This document shows, piece after piece, positions 22,236 to 33,571 of a stretch of 64,000 nucleotides of DNA (its first letter is position 1; every line of letters starts with the position of its first letter). The position numbers were made by a program, and so were the translations under genes. Origin of the DNA: Linum tenue (taxonomy: Eukaryota > Streptophyta > Magnoliopsida > Malpighiales > Linaceae); contig CAMGYJ010000004.1 of the NCBI GenBank assembly GCA_946122785.1, positions 20,296,150 through 20,360,149 on the forward strand, given 5' to 3'. Under the pieces are notes generated by a model that worked only from the letters and a program-made list of their open reading frames with translations, made no database searches and was not told where the DNA came from.

Positions 22236-23552
22236 GGCAAAATACATTTGTATAGCTAAAACTTTCACGTTTATGCTAATAATAGCCAAATTTGGAGAAA
22301 TACCACCTATAGCCAGCTTTTAAAGTTATTGTATGACAAATATAGTCATTTCCGTCAAATACTTTAACGGTGTTATTAACACCGTCAACTTATTTGATGG
22401 TTTGCTGACTAGGCGCCAACTCAACGAACACGTCAGAACCAAATAAGCCAAAAATGACACGTCATAATTTTAAAATTATTTAATAATTACACATCATATT
22501 TAATTTTAATTTTTTTTGTTAAAATTTTCACCTCTATTCCTCCCCTGCCTTCTATTCCATCTTCGATCCCTTCTTTCCCAAAAATCCCACTTCAAAACAG
22601 ATCCCTTTTTCTATTCCATCTTCAAACCACGATCCCTTTTTCTTTCCCAAACAACCCACTTCAAACTAGATCCCTCACTTTGTCTTCTTCTTCTTCTTCT
22701 TCTTCTTCTTCAAGATAGACGTACCCAACTTACTCTTATTCTTCATCTTGCTTGAGGTACAATTTTCCCCTACCGTTCATCATCGTCCTCCATCGTTGAA
22801 GCTTCCCAAAATCAAAACAAAAATCGACCTTTCCTCTAATCTTACATCGTTGAAGCACCCCTAAAATCAACACAAAAATCGACCAGATCTGATTGATAGC
22901 TAGCCTCTTTCTCTCTCGATTCAAGCATCATCTCTGCCACTGGTTCTTGTTCTCCATAGATTCGAGCCCCGGCTCCGCCAATTCCGATTTTCCATCCCCG
23001 TCCAACCCGAACCACACTCTGACTCAGAGAAGGGAAGAAGAATTGATTCGCGGATTTGGACATTTTTTATAGAAAGGATCTGGGCGTTTTTGAAAGAGAA
23101 AGAAGTTGATAAAAGATGAGCGAAGAAGAAAGGGTTTTGTTTGTGGGTTGTCATCTTTCTGGGAACAAGAAAGGAATCTTTGTGTTTGTTTTTCATTGAT
23201 GGAGATGAAGAAATCAGAGAGAAGAGAGAATAGCGGCACCGATTTTGAAGATGGGAAGGTGAAGAGGCGGTGCGGTGGAGGAGAGTCGGGATTATTGTTT
23301 TTTTAATATTTTTTAATGAATTTATTGCTTTTTATAATTTTTTATTTAATTTAATTAAAATTAAAGGATAAAACTTTAATGATTTTCCACCTTTCATTAT
23401 TTTCCAATAAAATATGCCACGCCAATCGTTGTTGTTAGTCCAGTCATTCTGTTAGATAGTATTGGACGGAAATGGCTATTAGTGGTATTTCTCAAAAATT
23501 GACTATTATTGTCACAAACGCGAAAGTTTTGGCTATGTAAGTGTATTTTGCC
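22236..23552. mobile_element. Mutator-like element with 9-bp TSD
   Basis: Ends are GGCAAAATACATTTGTATAG and GTAAGTGTATTTTGCC, with imperfect inverted similarity for about 200 bases. Both flanks are TTTCAAAAA (22227-22235, 23553-23561). The 1317-bp interior has a CTT/TTC microsatellite at about 22683-22710 and short frames on both strands, none recognised. A 60-base phrase around CACTTCAAA...GATCCCT is repeated near 22585-22675. It is related in terminal wording to the element at 10201-11708 (AATAATAGCC, ACGCGAAAGTT). Confidence 0.85.
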
Positions 23553-23561
23553 TTTCAAAAA

Positions 23562-23737
23562 CTAACAATAACCACAAAGCCAAAACCAAACCACACAATA
23601 TTTTTTTTTCTTTTGTCCCACGTACAGCTTTGTGGTTGTATAACAAATCTTTTGTTTTGACTTTTCTATACTTTTTAACTACTCACGTGGACCGCTACAA
23701 CAAATGAAAAAAATAGTTTTTTTATCTACTCACTTAA
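23562..23737. other. Spacer
   Basis: Continuation of the sequence interrupted by the Mutator-like element; no gene recognised. Confidence 0.3.
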
Positions 23738-24010
23738 TGTAACACTTTAGGCGAATCCCACATCGACAAAGCACGGGAGAGATCCATGGTTCATAAGTAA
23801 AAAACCGACCTTAACTAACAAGACGCGTTTTGGGGTGAAATGGAGGAGATCTTGTGATAACTCCGAAGTTAAACGTGCTCAGTGTGGAGTGCATCAAGGA
23901 TGGGTGACATTTATGGGAAGTCACCTTGAATTGCACCCCAAGTCGAAAACCGTGAGGGTCAAGGCCCAAAGCGGACAATATATTCGTCAGGAAAGGTCCG
24001 GGATGTTACA
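23738..24010 (+). mobile_element. Cassandra-like LTR carrying 5S rRNA sequence, plus orientation
   Basis: The 273-bp unit starts TGTAACAC and ends GATGTTACA, the TG...CA inverted ends of an LTR. Its centre matches 5S rRNA (see separate entry). Cassandra TRIM elements of plants are known for short LTRs holding 5S-derived RNA polymerase III promoter sequence, and this fits that pattern. No internal region or primer site adjoins it; an inverted second copy begins immediately to the right. Confidence 0.75.
23858..23939 (+). ncRNA. 5S rRNA-like segment inside the LTR
   Basis: Bases from TAACTCCGAAGTTAAACGTG to TTGCACCCC track the 3' two-thirds of plant 5S rRNA. They include box A-like AGTTAAACGTGC and box C-like AGGATGGGTGAC, with ATGGGAAGT and TTGCACCCC at the 3' end. 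Several substitutions separate it from a true 5S gene. It may keep polymerase III promoter function. It is not a ribosomal gene. Confidence 0.75.
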
Positions 24011-24014
24011 AGTG

Positions 24015-24254
24015 TTGTCCGCTTTGGGCCTTGACCCTCACAGTTTTCGACTTGGAGTGCAATTCAAGGTAACTTCACATAAAGGTCACCCATCCTTGTT
24101 GCACTCCACACTGAGCACGTTTAACTTCGGAGTTCTCACAAGATCTCCTCCATTTCACCCCAAAACGCATCTTGTCAGTTAAGGTCGGTTTCTTACTTAT
24201 GAACCATGGATCTCTCCCGTGCTTTGTCGATGTGAGATTCGCCTAAGGTGTCAC
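24015..24254 (-). mobile_element. Second Cassandra-like LTR, inverted and lacking its last 33 bases
   Basis: This is the reverse complement of 23738-23978 with about 13 differences by eye in 241 positions. It contains the 5S-like segment on the minus strand. The terminal piece corresponding to 23979-24010 is missing, so the arms meet across a 36-base spacer (23979-24014). Confidence 0.75.
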
Positions 24255-24465
24255 ACATAACCTAACGAAAAAAGCAACAAATTGATTTTTTCCCACTTTC
24301 CTTTGTTACTCACGTATAAGAAAGAAGGGGGAAAAAACTAAGAAAAAAACAAAAGTTATGTTTTAGTTACGTGCACGAAAACAAAAACAAATAACTAAAT
24401 TTTTTTCCTAGAAAATAATGAAAGACAAAATACCTTCAGGAATTTTTCGCCGTTGAGTTTGAACA
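24255..24465. other. Spacer
   Basis: Poly-A-rich sequence without recognisable features; possibly the truncated start of the retroelement internal region to its right (minus strand). Confidence 0.3.
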
Positions 24466-24480
24466 GGACTCCTGATACCA
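24466..24480 (-). other. Candidate primer binding site (initiator tRNA-Met type)
   Basis: On the minus strand TGGTATCAGGAGTCC starts just after the LTR-like block at 24481. The first eight bases match the classic TGGTATCA priming core. Divergence after that makes it moderately secure. Confidence 0.5.
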
Positions 24481-24937
24481 CTTTATACAATCAAATTCGC
24501 ACAACTCAAGCAATTCAAATCAAAAGATAGAACCAAGATAGGATGGAAATCAATCGGACATAATTTACTCGTGAAAGGGACAATCGATAAGAATCGATCG
24601 AACAATCTCAACTCGGAATTCAGGGAAATTGATATGAGTAGCTCCCCACAACTAGGGTGTATACCTAGTTGATAAGAGTCGTTGTAACACTCCAGAATCC
24701 CCAATAGAGTATTTAGGGCAAAGTCCACAAAGGGAACAAACAAAAGCTTTTTGAAATTTGATAATAATAGTCTATCCTCCAAACCAACGAGTTCAGCACT
24801 TTAAATAGGCCCCATACAACCCAAATCCGAACATGACAAGGACAACATCAAAGTAAACCGACTTAAAACATAAACAACTTGTTAAGCTGGAAAAAACCCC
24901 ATTAAGTAGAAAAAACCCACTAAGCAAAAACAACTTG
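24481..24937 (-). mobile_element. LTR-like region of a Ty3 element, minus strand
   Basis: This lies between a pol-tail frame on its 5' side (minus strand) and a primer-site-like sequence on its 3' side. It has a TATA-like CTATTTAAAG at 24808-24799 (minus). The LTR start is not precisely placed. A short phrase CTTAACAAGTTGTTT occurs twice (around 24890 and 24940). Confidence 0.45.
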
Positions 24938-25132
24938 TTAAGCCTTCTTCTCGCATTCTGCCATCTCTTCAGGACTTCCTTCTTCCTCCACAACTTGAAA
25001 CATCATAAAGCGCTTGTACTTGAATAGCTCTACGTCCATGCTTGCAAAATAACAATCCAAATACGTTGCAAACTTGTCTCTCATCTCCTTTGCCTTAGAA
25101 CGTGTGACTGGCCCTTTGATGCCCTCATCACA
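24938..25132 (-). pseudogene. C-terminal tail of a Ty3/gypsy polyprotein
   Basis: The minus-strand frame reads DEGIKGPVTRSKAKEMRDKF and continues acidic to a stop at 24938-24940. The GP(V/I)TR-x-(K/Q)AK motif marks the tail of many plant Ty3 polyproteins, downstream of integrase. The same motif occurs at 49571-49864. The LINE junction at about 25140 cuts it off upstream. Confidence 0.6.
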
Positions 25133-25139
25133 CCTATAG

Positions 25140-26934
25140 ATATATTTTGGACAAAATTGACCAGAAACTCTCGGGATGGAAAGCTAGAAGTCTATCTTTA
25201 GCGGGTAGAGTTATACTTACAGTTGATGTGTTGAATGCCATCTCATCCTATGCTATGCAAACTTCTGTGCTGCCTGCTTTTGTCTGTGATGCAATTGACT
25301 GTAAGATTAGGAGTTTCATTTGAGGGAGCCACCTTGGGAAGAGAAAAGTTCACTTGATCAATTGGGATACTATCTGTAAACCAAAAGACCGGGGGGGGGG
25401 GGATTAAGCTCGCCTGGTAGGTTCTGAATAATGGGAATGATATGTGGGTGCAGGCTTTTCAAGGAAAATATTTCCACCACAAGGAAGGAAACATCAGCTC
25501 TATGAAAAAAAGCAATCACTCAAGGCTATGGAAAGCAATTGTCAAGGCGATGCCCCTGATGAAATAGGCCAATGTTTGGAGTGTTAGGGATGGACAAACT
25601 ACCGGATTTTGCACCCATCCCTGGTTGGATAATGGAGTTGCACTAGAGAACTACTCAATGAAGGAGCTTACCGAGGCGGATCGAGCATCCTTAGTTGCGG
25701 ACTGGACTGACCATCGAGGTGAATGGGACTGGGGATGGATTTCCCTCTATCTCCCTAATGAGATCCTTCTGCAAATTGCAGGGAAAGATGTGCCTAAACC
25801 GAGAATGGGGGAGGACACTACACTCTGGGGCATCGAGAAAGATGAGAGATTTCATCTGAAGTTAGCCTACAACCTGGCAATAGGGAACCTGAACGACGAA
25901 TCTGACAAGATATGGAAGGATCTTTGAAGATGGAGTGGACCAAGTAGAGTGAAGCATTTTCTGTGGCTGGTGTCCCATAGAAGACTTCTCGCAAACAAAG
26001 AAAGAGAGAAGAGGAAGCTTATCAACAACGGAGACTACGCACACCGCAGTGGAACAGAAGAAACAGTGGAACGTATTCTCCTTGGATGCAACAAAATTAG
26101 AGGAATATGGAATCGTTTCCAGGATAAAGTGAAGGAGAAGAACAACAATGTTGACTTCGAATCTTGGCTCAACAAGAACCTTATGGATGAGAACACATGG
26201 ACTGATTTTGGGCTCATTTGCTGGATTATCTGGAAGCAGAGGAATGAGTAAGCCATGGAAGGGGAGAGATTTTCAGAGGAAGGAGTCATTCACATAATCC
26301 TTTTGTGGATTGAAATCAACAGGCAAGCTCGCGATAATGCTACTCGAAGCATTCTGCCTAACAAGCGAGTGCAACAGATTGGTTGGAAAGTACCAAGACA
26401 TGGATGTATTCAAATCCAAACAGATGGATTTGTTATCTCTCAGACTGGAGTTGCTGTTGCAGGTGGGCTTTTGCGTAATCACATGGGAAGATGCGAGGGA
26501 GCCTTCACCTACAACCTTGGAGTCTGCTCGATAACAAGAGCCGAGCTGAAGGGTGCAGCCGAGGGTTTGGAACTTGCCTGGCGCAAAGGGTACAGGAAAG
26601 TTGAGTTGAACTTGGACTCTTCAACTACCATTAACATCATCAAGACATAGAAGAACAGCGACCATGTACATGGGTTGCTTGCGACACAAATAGGGACTCT
26701 TTTGGAGAGAAATTGGGATATCAGCATTAACCATATTTTTAGAGAAAGTAACTATGTTGCTGATTTCCTTGCAAATAGGGGACATTCTGTTAATTTTGGC
26801 ACAAATCTCTTCGATGTGAGCGACCCCAACCTTTGTTATTGTCTCAATGACGATTCCATGGGTGTTACCATGGATCGAGCTGTTATTAATACGAGTTAGA
26901 TGCCGATGGTGTTAGTCTTTTTACAAAAAAAAAA
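25140..26934 (+). mobile_element. Decayed 5'-truncated LINE
   Basis: The sequence begins in the reverse-transcriptase thumb (related to KLSGWKARSLSLAGRVILT) and ends in 10 A residues (26925-26934). It is a different and older L1-type copy than the one at 18.1 kb. It has at least four stops (near 25321, 25567, 25925 and 26648) and frame changes. A run of 12 G lies at 25391-25402. Confidence 0.8.
25625..26899 (+). pseudogene. LINE ORF2 remnant: zinc-binding and RNase H domains
   Basis: Consecutive frames cover the region before the zinc-binding domain (25625-25924), the zinc-binding domain (RVKHFLWLVSHRRLLANKER, 25949-26251) and an RNase H-like domain (26255-26899). The last carries IQIQTDG, TRAELKGAAEGLELAW, NLDSS and FRESNYVADFLANRG. 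The first RNase H aspartate is present (QTDG). Stops after KDL, at 26249-26251 and after INIIKT separate the pieces. Not functional. Confidence 0.75.
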
Positions 26935-27085
26935 GATATATGGATGTCGCGCTTTTGCAGCGGACCACATGGAAAATGGATTTCAATTGTTCGCTTACTG
27001 GCTAAATGTCGCCCTAGGTTTACTAATATTGTTCTAACTTAAGACATAAATTTACTAAATTGTCCATCACTAACCAAAATCTAAT
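26935..27085. other. Spacer
   Basis: No feature seen. Confidence 0.3.
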
Positions 27086-27094
27086 TAAATAAAA

Positions 27095-27792
27095 GGGTTA
27101 ATACCTTATTTTGGCCTGAACTATAACCATATAATCAACTTGACCTGTGGTTTCAGAAATTAACATCTTAGCCTCAACTTTGCAACATATAAACTCAATT
27201 GGCCCGACGCATGGTTTGACTCAGAAATTCAAATTATATTCCTAATTATTATTATTATTTATAATTATCAAATTAATCAAAATATAAATTATAAAAATAT
27301 AAAATAAATTTATTATTTATTTTATGGGTAATTTGAAAATGATAAATTTTATCAATTAATAAAAAAATATAAAATTATTTTATACTTTATAAATTTCCCA
27401 TAAAATAAAATACAAAATTTATTATATATTTTTAAATTTATAAAATTTAATTTGATAATTTTTGGTTAATTTATAAAATTTATCATTTTCAAATATCCCA
27501 AAAATAAAAAATAAAAAATAGTTTCTATTTTTTAAAATTTATTTTTTGGTTAATTTAAAATTAATAAATAATAGAAATTAGGAAAATAATTTGAATTTGA
27601 AAATTTTTAATGATTTTTAGGCTGATGAGGCAATGAAATGGCATGTTGACTAACAGTCAACGGTGTTGAGCGTCCAAATTGAAGGTCAAACCATGTGTCG
27701 GGCCAATTGAGTTTATATGTTGCATAGTCGAGACTAGAATGTTAATTTCTGAAACCATGGGCCAAATTCGGGCCAAAATAAAGTATTACCCC
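27095..27792. mobile_element. Mutator-like MITE with 9-bp TSD
   Basis: Starts GGGTTAATACCTTATTTTGG and ends CCAAAATAAAGTATTACCCC, with about 130 bases of inverted similarity on each side. Target duplication TAAATAAAA is perfect (27086-27094, 27793-27801). The interior is extremely AT-rich, with short ATAAATTTTAT-type palindromes and no coding capacity. Length 698 bp. Confidence 0.88.
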
Positions 27793-27801
27793 TAAATAAA
27801 A

Positions 27802-28100
27802 CAAAAAAAGTCTTAAAATTCCTAAAACTCCTTTAACACCGCCCGACCTCCTCTCCAAACTCCCTTTGCGGGGATCCTTCCTCCCTGAAATCCACCACCG
27901 TTCCTTTTACTCGTCGTCACTTACACCCATCTCCCTTATTCACTAACGGCACCATCCACCCAGCCACATTAGGATGCGCCCTGGCCAGTAACAATCTCCA
28001 AAAAAATTCCTAGAATGACCACTCCCCTGTTCTCTGCATCTCCCACAACCCTGACTCTATGCAAAATCCTAATATAATAGGGAGCAGGTTGGCTTATGAT
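27802..28100. other. Spacer
   Basis: C-rich sequence near 27835-27990 with no open frame of note, next to the start of a LINE. Confidence 0.3.
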
Positions 28101-28243
28101 GCAATAGTGGAAGCAGCAGACCCGATTGCATTCTTCCCTGTCAAATTATCTTGTTCGATTGACATGGTGGAGGACGACGGGTGTGGATGGCCTCTTCTGT
28201 GAGCCATTTCTAGGTCGGGGTCGGCAATGGATGGCCTCTTCTG

Positions 28244-28825
28244 TTGGCCATTTCTTTAACGAAGTGTTGTTTGTTTGGGCATATTTGCCACCAGGAACCT
28301 GTCAAACAATGGCGAGTCAGAGAGTCAGTGAATGTTGAGGCGCAGAAGGTTGATCCAGTGGTTGAAGACTCTACTGTTCAAATGATATCCTCTGTAGCTG
28401 TTGTGGAATTGATTACTGGCTCTGCTGATGTAAGTGCGGATAAGGGTGGAAATGAGAATCCTGTCATTGTTGTTACATCAGAGACGGTGGAGAATTGTGA
28501 GACAATACAGAAGGTAGTAAATGTGGATAATGTCCAAGCTCCTTCTTCCAATGGGAGCACTACTTTGAGTTTTGCCCAGATAGTAACGGGATCACCTCCT
28601 ATGGGTGGGAGTCCAAGTACTGATGGGCAGCGTACTGTAGGTGGTAAGTCACCAGAAACTGGGAGCTTACGACCTCAGTTACCTCAGGGAGATAGGACTG
28701 GGAAAGGGAAGGAAAATGTGCAACCTCCTGTTGATAAAGGAAAGAAGATCTGGGTCGATTCTCCTTTGGTTCCTATTCAACCAAAGAGAGGAGGTAAGGG
28801 TGGAAAGGGAAGGGGTAAAAGATGA
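28244..28825 (+). pseudogene. LINE ORF1 C-terminal part
   Basis: This 193-codon frame is low-complexity (Val/Ser/Thr/Gly-rich) and ends in a basic stretch (KRGGKGGKGRGKR). It stops directly at the start of the endonuclease ORF: the next ATG (28822) overlaps its stop codon. Position and composition fit the tail of a plant L1 ORF1 (RNA-binding) protein. The usual N-terminal domain and CCHC knuckle are not visible, so it is partial. Confidence 0.55.
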
Positions 28826-31800
28826 AAATCCTTGTCTGGAATACACGAGAGTTTAAAGCAGAAGGTATACTAGAGACTAGAATAAGATCCTCTGAGACAG
28901 ATACATTGGTTGAAAAGAGATTCCCAGATTGGGAGAAGAAGATAAAACACAATTCAAACGGGCTGGGGAAGATTTGGTTGCTCTGGAGAAAGGATGTACA
29001 GCTCATTGTACTTCACTCTTCAAATCAATATGTTCAGTTTATGGTGGGTGGATCGCAAACTTTTTTTGGTACTGTTGTGTATGCTTCAAATGAGGATAAT
29101 GCAAGGTGAATGTTGTATAACGAATTACGAGGGATTAAGGTGGTTAATGTTCCATGGATTGTCTTAGGGGACTTTAATGACATTAAAACCCCTCAGAGGC
29201 TTCAAATTCGCCCAGATTGGATGCTAGTATGATTGTGTTCCATGACTGGATAAATGATCTTGACCCTGGTTTACTTGGCTTAACAAGCAAGCAGCTAACC
29301 CGATTGCTAAAAGACTTGACAGGGTGCTTGTTAACTTTGCTTGGTTGGATCAGATAAAGGATAGTAAAGTTCATATCCAAGCACCTGGATTTTCTGATCA
29401 TTGTCCTTTATATGTGGACACCAATGCTTCTCTGAAATCTCTCCTGAAGCCATTTAAATTCTGGCTTCACCATCCAAAGTTTGATGAATTATTGGAAGAA
29501 GTTTGGAGTCATGTGACTTGTCATCCATTGATAAGGGTATGCAAGAAATTGAAGAATCTGAAGCTACTGTTGAGGAAGCTTAATAGGGAGGAGTACTCGG
29601 ATCTGAAGGAACGTGACAAAGAAAAGGAAGCAGAAGTTTATATTATGCAACAGCAGGCGCTGACTGATCCATCTAGTGACAATTTTGTAAACGTGAAGAG
29701 GATGGAGCAGGAGTTAAAGGTTTTGGCTGATGCAGAAGAGTCTTTTCTTCGACAAAAATCAAGAGAATCTTGGTTGAAGACAGAAGATATGAACTCAGCA
29801 TATTTTCATAGGTCTATTCGCTGGAGGCAGAAGAGGAGTACTATAAGAGTTCTAAAGAATGAACAGGGAGATAAAATTCAGGATGTAGATGAAATGTCCC
29901 AGATTGCAGTAAGATTTTATATAAGATTACTTGGAGTGGCTGATCCTGAGGTTGAGGCTCAAACTGATGACTACATCACTGGATTGTTAAAATGGAAGCT
30001 TGACGGGTGATCAGATTGCTGGCATCTGCGATCCCTTCCCTGCTAAGTAGATTAAGGAAGTGATTTTTGGTATTGATGGAGATAAAAGTCCTGGACCTGA
30101 TGGCTTCTCTGCGGCTTTCTTTCACTATGCTTAACCATTGATTGGCCCTAAGGTAACAGCTGCTATTCAGTTCTGCTTTGAACAAGATAGTGTCCCTAGG
30201 CCAGTTAATGCTACCATTCTGTCATTGATTCCTAAAGTTCCAAACCCTGATGATATGAAGAATTTTAGACCCATATCTTGCTGTAATATTCTCTATAAGT
30301 GTATTTCAAAACTCATAGCTAATAGGCTAAGTCATCTGCTTCCTTCTTTGATAAGTAAAAACCAAACGACTTTTGTTATAGGAAGACTTATAGGTGAGAA
30401 CATTTTAATGGCTCATGAGCTTGTAAGTAGATATTCCCATAACAATATCTCCCCTAGATGTGCTTTGAATATTGACCTCATGAAGTCCTTTGATTCGGTT
30501 GATTGGAACTTCATTTTCCAAGTTCTTAAGTGTACGGGGATCCCTGAAAGGTTTGTGAGTTGGATTAGAATGTGTGTGGGCACCCCTATGCTGAGTGTTT
30601 GTTTTAATGGAGGTTTGGTTGGATACTTTCTAGCAAAGAAAGGGTTTAGACAGGGTGACCCCCTGTCTCCTTACCTATTCTCAGTTGCCATGGATATATT
30701 TTCATGCCTGATTGACTAGTCAGCCTCTGTTGGTCGTTTTCCCTAATCCAATGTGTAAAGGGATTAAGCTCACTCACCTTTGTTTTGCTGATGACCTTTT
30801 GGTCTTTATGGATGCTTCAAACTATGGAATTCAGGAATTGCAACGAATTCTATACCAGTTTAAGAAAATTTCTGGATTGAAGTCTAACCCTAGTAAGTGT
30901 GAGATCTACTTTGGGGGTCTTCCTCAAGAAGAAAGGGTAGTGAGGGCTGAACGATATGGCTATCAGTTAGGACATTTCCCTATTAGATATTTAGGGGTAC
31001 CCCTAATATATGCCAAGTTAAGTTTGGCTGCTTGCAAACCACTTATAGACAAAATTGTTGCTCGGATCACATGTTGGAAAGCTAAAACTCTCTCTTATGC
31101 TGGAAGAATTGAATTGTTTAGAACTGTTTTATACAGTTTAACTCAATTTTGGATGTCTGTGTTTCTCCTCCCTAATGTTGTGATTAAAGAAGTGGAAAGA
31201 ATCTGCAGTAACTTTGTCTAGGGAGTGGACAGAGGTGTTAAACTCAGGGCAAATGTAGTCTGGGGGAAAGTTACTTATCCAAAGAAGGAAGGAGGCTTGT
31301 GATTCAGGGATATGAGTAACTAGAATCAGGCCTGCATGATAAGGCATATTTGGTTAATTTTGCTGCAAGAGGGATCTCTGTGGGTTGCTTGGATTAATCG
31401 ATATAAACTGAAAGGCAAATGATTCTGGAATTACACCTGCACCTCGGGGTCTTGGAATTGGCGTAAGATCCTCAAGTTAAGAAGTAAGGTATCTCCATTC
31501 ATCTCGAGTAGGAATGATATCTTACTTCTTAATGATCTTCCTATGCCTCGGTTTTCTATTAAAAGAGTGTGGCATCTCCTTAGACCAACTCAGCAGAAGG
31601 TGGACTGGTGGAAGATAGTTTGGAAGGGTAAAGCTATCCCACGAAACCGAATCATTACTTGGTTGGTTGTCAGGGTTAGCATTCATACAAAGGACAGAAT
31701 GCAGAAATGGGGATACAGTGGGCCTTTGACTTGTGTTTTTTTTTGTGGTGGAGGGATAGAGAGTAGGCAGCATTTGTTTGTTCTTTGTCCATTCACTAGA

Positions 31801-32082
31801 CAACTTCTTGATGTACTATTCAGTGGTTCTATGCAGGTTCCTTTACTCCAGACTTGGGAGGGTCTGATTGCGTGGCTGGTCTCAAAACTTATTCGACAAA
31901 CTGAAGTAGCTGAAACAGGTAGACTCATTTGGCAGTCCTGGACAAGTCAGGTATGGAGGGAACGGTGTCGAAGATTGTATGGAGGTGGTGTTAGGGGTTT
32001 TAATGAACTGTTGTTATTGATACAAAATGAAGTAGAATGTGTTTTGAGCAGTGAAAGGGTCTGTCAATTCGAGAATGTTTAG
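28822..32082 (+). pseudogene. LINE ORF2: endonuclease, reverse transcriptase, zinc-binding domain (broken)
   Basis: The endonuclease begins MKILVWNTREF and appears to lack a short segment before ILETRIR. Its GDFND motif lies near 29168 and SDHCPL near 29396. Reverse-transcriptase motifs follow: GDKSPGPDGFSAAFF (about 30080), LIPKVPNPDDMKNFRPIS (30225), FRQGDPLSPYLFS (30645), FADDLLVF (30784) and FPIRYLGVPL (30976). The zinc-binding domain is at 31543-32082 (RNRIITWLVV, CVFFCGGGIESRQHLFVLCP). Stops or shifts occur near 29107, 29215, 30007, 30050, 30132, 30717, 31219, 31301 and 31382. In an active copy it would nick target DNA and copy its own RNA. Confidence 0.85.
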
Positions 32083-32210
32083 CTAAGTTACTGTCTCGGG
32101 GGATAGGTTTCCATTTTCTGTACCCAACATTTGGTTGGTTCCCTAGTTAGCAAGGGTGTTGCTAGCAACACTTTTTTGATGAATAAGATTCCACTGATTC
32201 ATAAAAAAAA

Positions 32211-32530
32211 GATAACTAATAAAATCAATGTTCATATTATCAACTTAGGATTATATATTTCCGTAAGAATAGAATCAAAGATATTTTCGTAAGAAAAGGT
32301 GATTTATATTATTGTTAGTTTATTAACATATTAGGTATATAACTCAAGGTGCATAACTTATACATGTTTTACTGTAAAAAACATAAGGTGCATAACTTAT
32401 CCTTTATTATTTTTTTAATTAATGATATTTCATTTTTAAAATTTTAAATTACAAAAATTGAACTAAAAATAAAATATATTATATAAAAATGATATTCATT
32501 TTGACAAATTTTGGAATAGAAACCTATTAG
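32211..32530. other. AT-rich spacer
   Basis: No feature recognised; a short duplicated phrase (AAGGTGCATAACTTAT) occurs at about 32347 and 32384. Confidence 0.35.
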
Positions 32531-33571
32531 TCTAATCATATATAATAGTATTCATGAACTATCAATGGTACCCGATCTCTACAACAAGTCTTTATCGTAT
32601 CGCCACCATTAATTTTTCATTAGATTATTATGAATGTGAGCCTGACCTTGCTGACAAGATTTCAACTAATCTCCCAATCTTCTTAAGGTCAACTTAGAAT
32701 GATCATGCTACTTCCCACTTAATTCATGATTTACCGATTAAAAATAAACCACAATAGATAGAAGATAGCATTCGTGGCAAGTTTAATTATTCTCATTGTC
32801 AATCACTAAACTTTCGTCAGCCATTTTTACAAATTGGGCAACCAAATATGTACATATACAAGGAAAAAAAGGATATATTGGAGAATAGGCAACGCCTACT
32901 GGTTATTCATTAATCTTTCAATTTACAGATTATCAAATTTTGTGTTCGTCGCATGGTTGTTTATCAGTATTAAGGAAAAAATAAATCTCATGAATGAGAC
33001 GTTAATTTACCTACTACACATCACTTGTCTCGACCAAGATCCCAACATAACAATTCCATTTTTTTCTTCTAAATTTAGGAGTAAATGGGCGTAAACTTTT
33101 AATGTGTGGAATGTCCAATGTTTTTGAATATTTTACCATTAAAGCTTGGTTTTCAATGAAAAAATAAGTAGGAACAACCTATTGTGAAGAAAAAAGTTAC
33201 TTTAAAGAAGACAAAGGCATTGATAATTAGAGGAGATGATGGTGCTTTAGAAGGCGGAGGCAGAGTGATCAGAAAAAATTCAAAATGAAATATTCAAAAA
33301 TTATTGACATTGAGTAGCAAATAGTATGACCGTCTTATTAAATTTTTAGGAGTCTAACTTTCTTGCATGACTTTTGTTTTTTACTTTGAGTAAGGACTTC
33401 AGTCAATAAATCAGGTTAGCATGCTGAAAATTATAAGAGTATGATATTTCCAGTAACTAAATTATTTGAAATTTTTATGATATGAAATAAAACATTTCTT
33501 GCTTCGAACAATTACTAAGGTTATTTAAACTATTAACGAAATTCATCGGCCACGGGCGGGCCCTAATCTAG
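32531..33571 (+). mobile_element. Non-autonomous Helitron H1
   Basis: The 3' end CGGCCACGGGCGGGCCC...TAATCTAG followed by T has the GC-rich stem and CTAG|T terminus of plant Helitrons. A 5' start at TCTAATCATATATAATAG is likely. The last 150 bases and an internal segment match the minus-strand Helitron at 12925-13830. About 1.04 kb, no coding content. Confidence 0.65.

Larger units (their letters stand above)
28100..32210 (+). mobile_element. Nearly full-length decayed L1-type LINE
   Basis: This contains, in order, part of ORF1, the ORF2 endonuclease, reverse transcriptase and zinc-binding domain, and an A-run (32203-32210) after a short 3' tail. The left boundary is uncertain. It is the most complete LINE in the window, but ORF2 is interrupted many times. 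Confidence 0.85.

Noticed and set aside
23858..23939. Genuine 5S rRNA gene
   Set aside because: Lacks the 5' third of 5S rRNA, has several changes and sits inside a TG...CA LTR-like unit.
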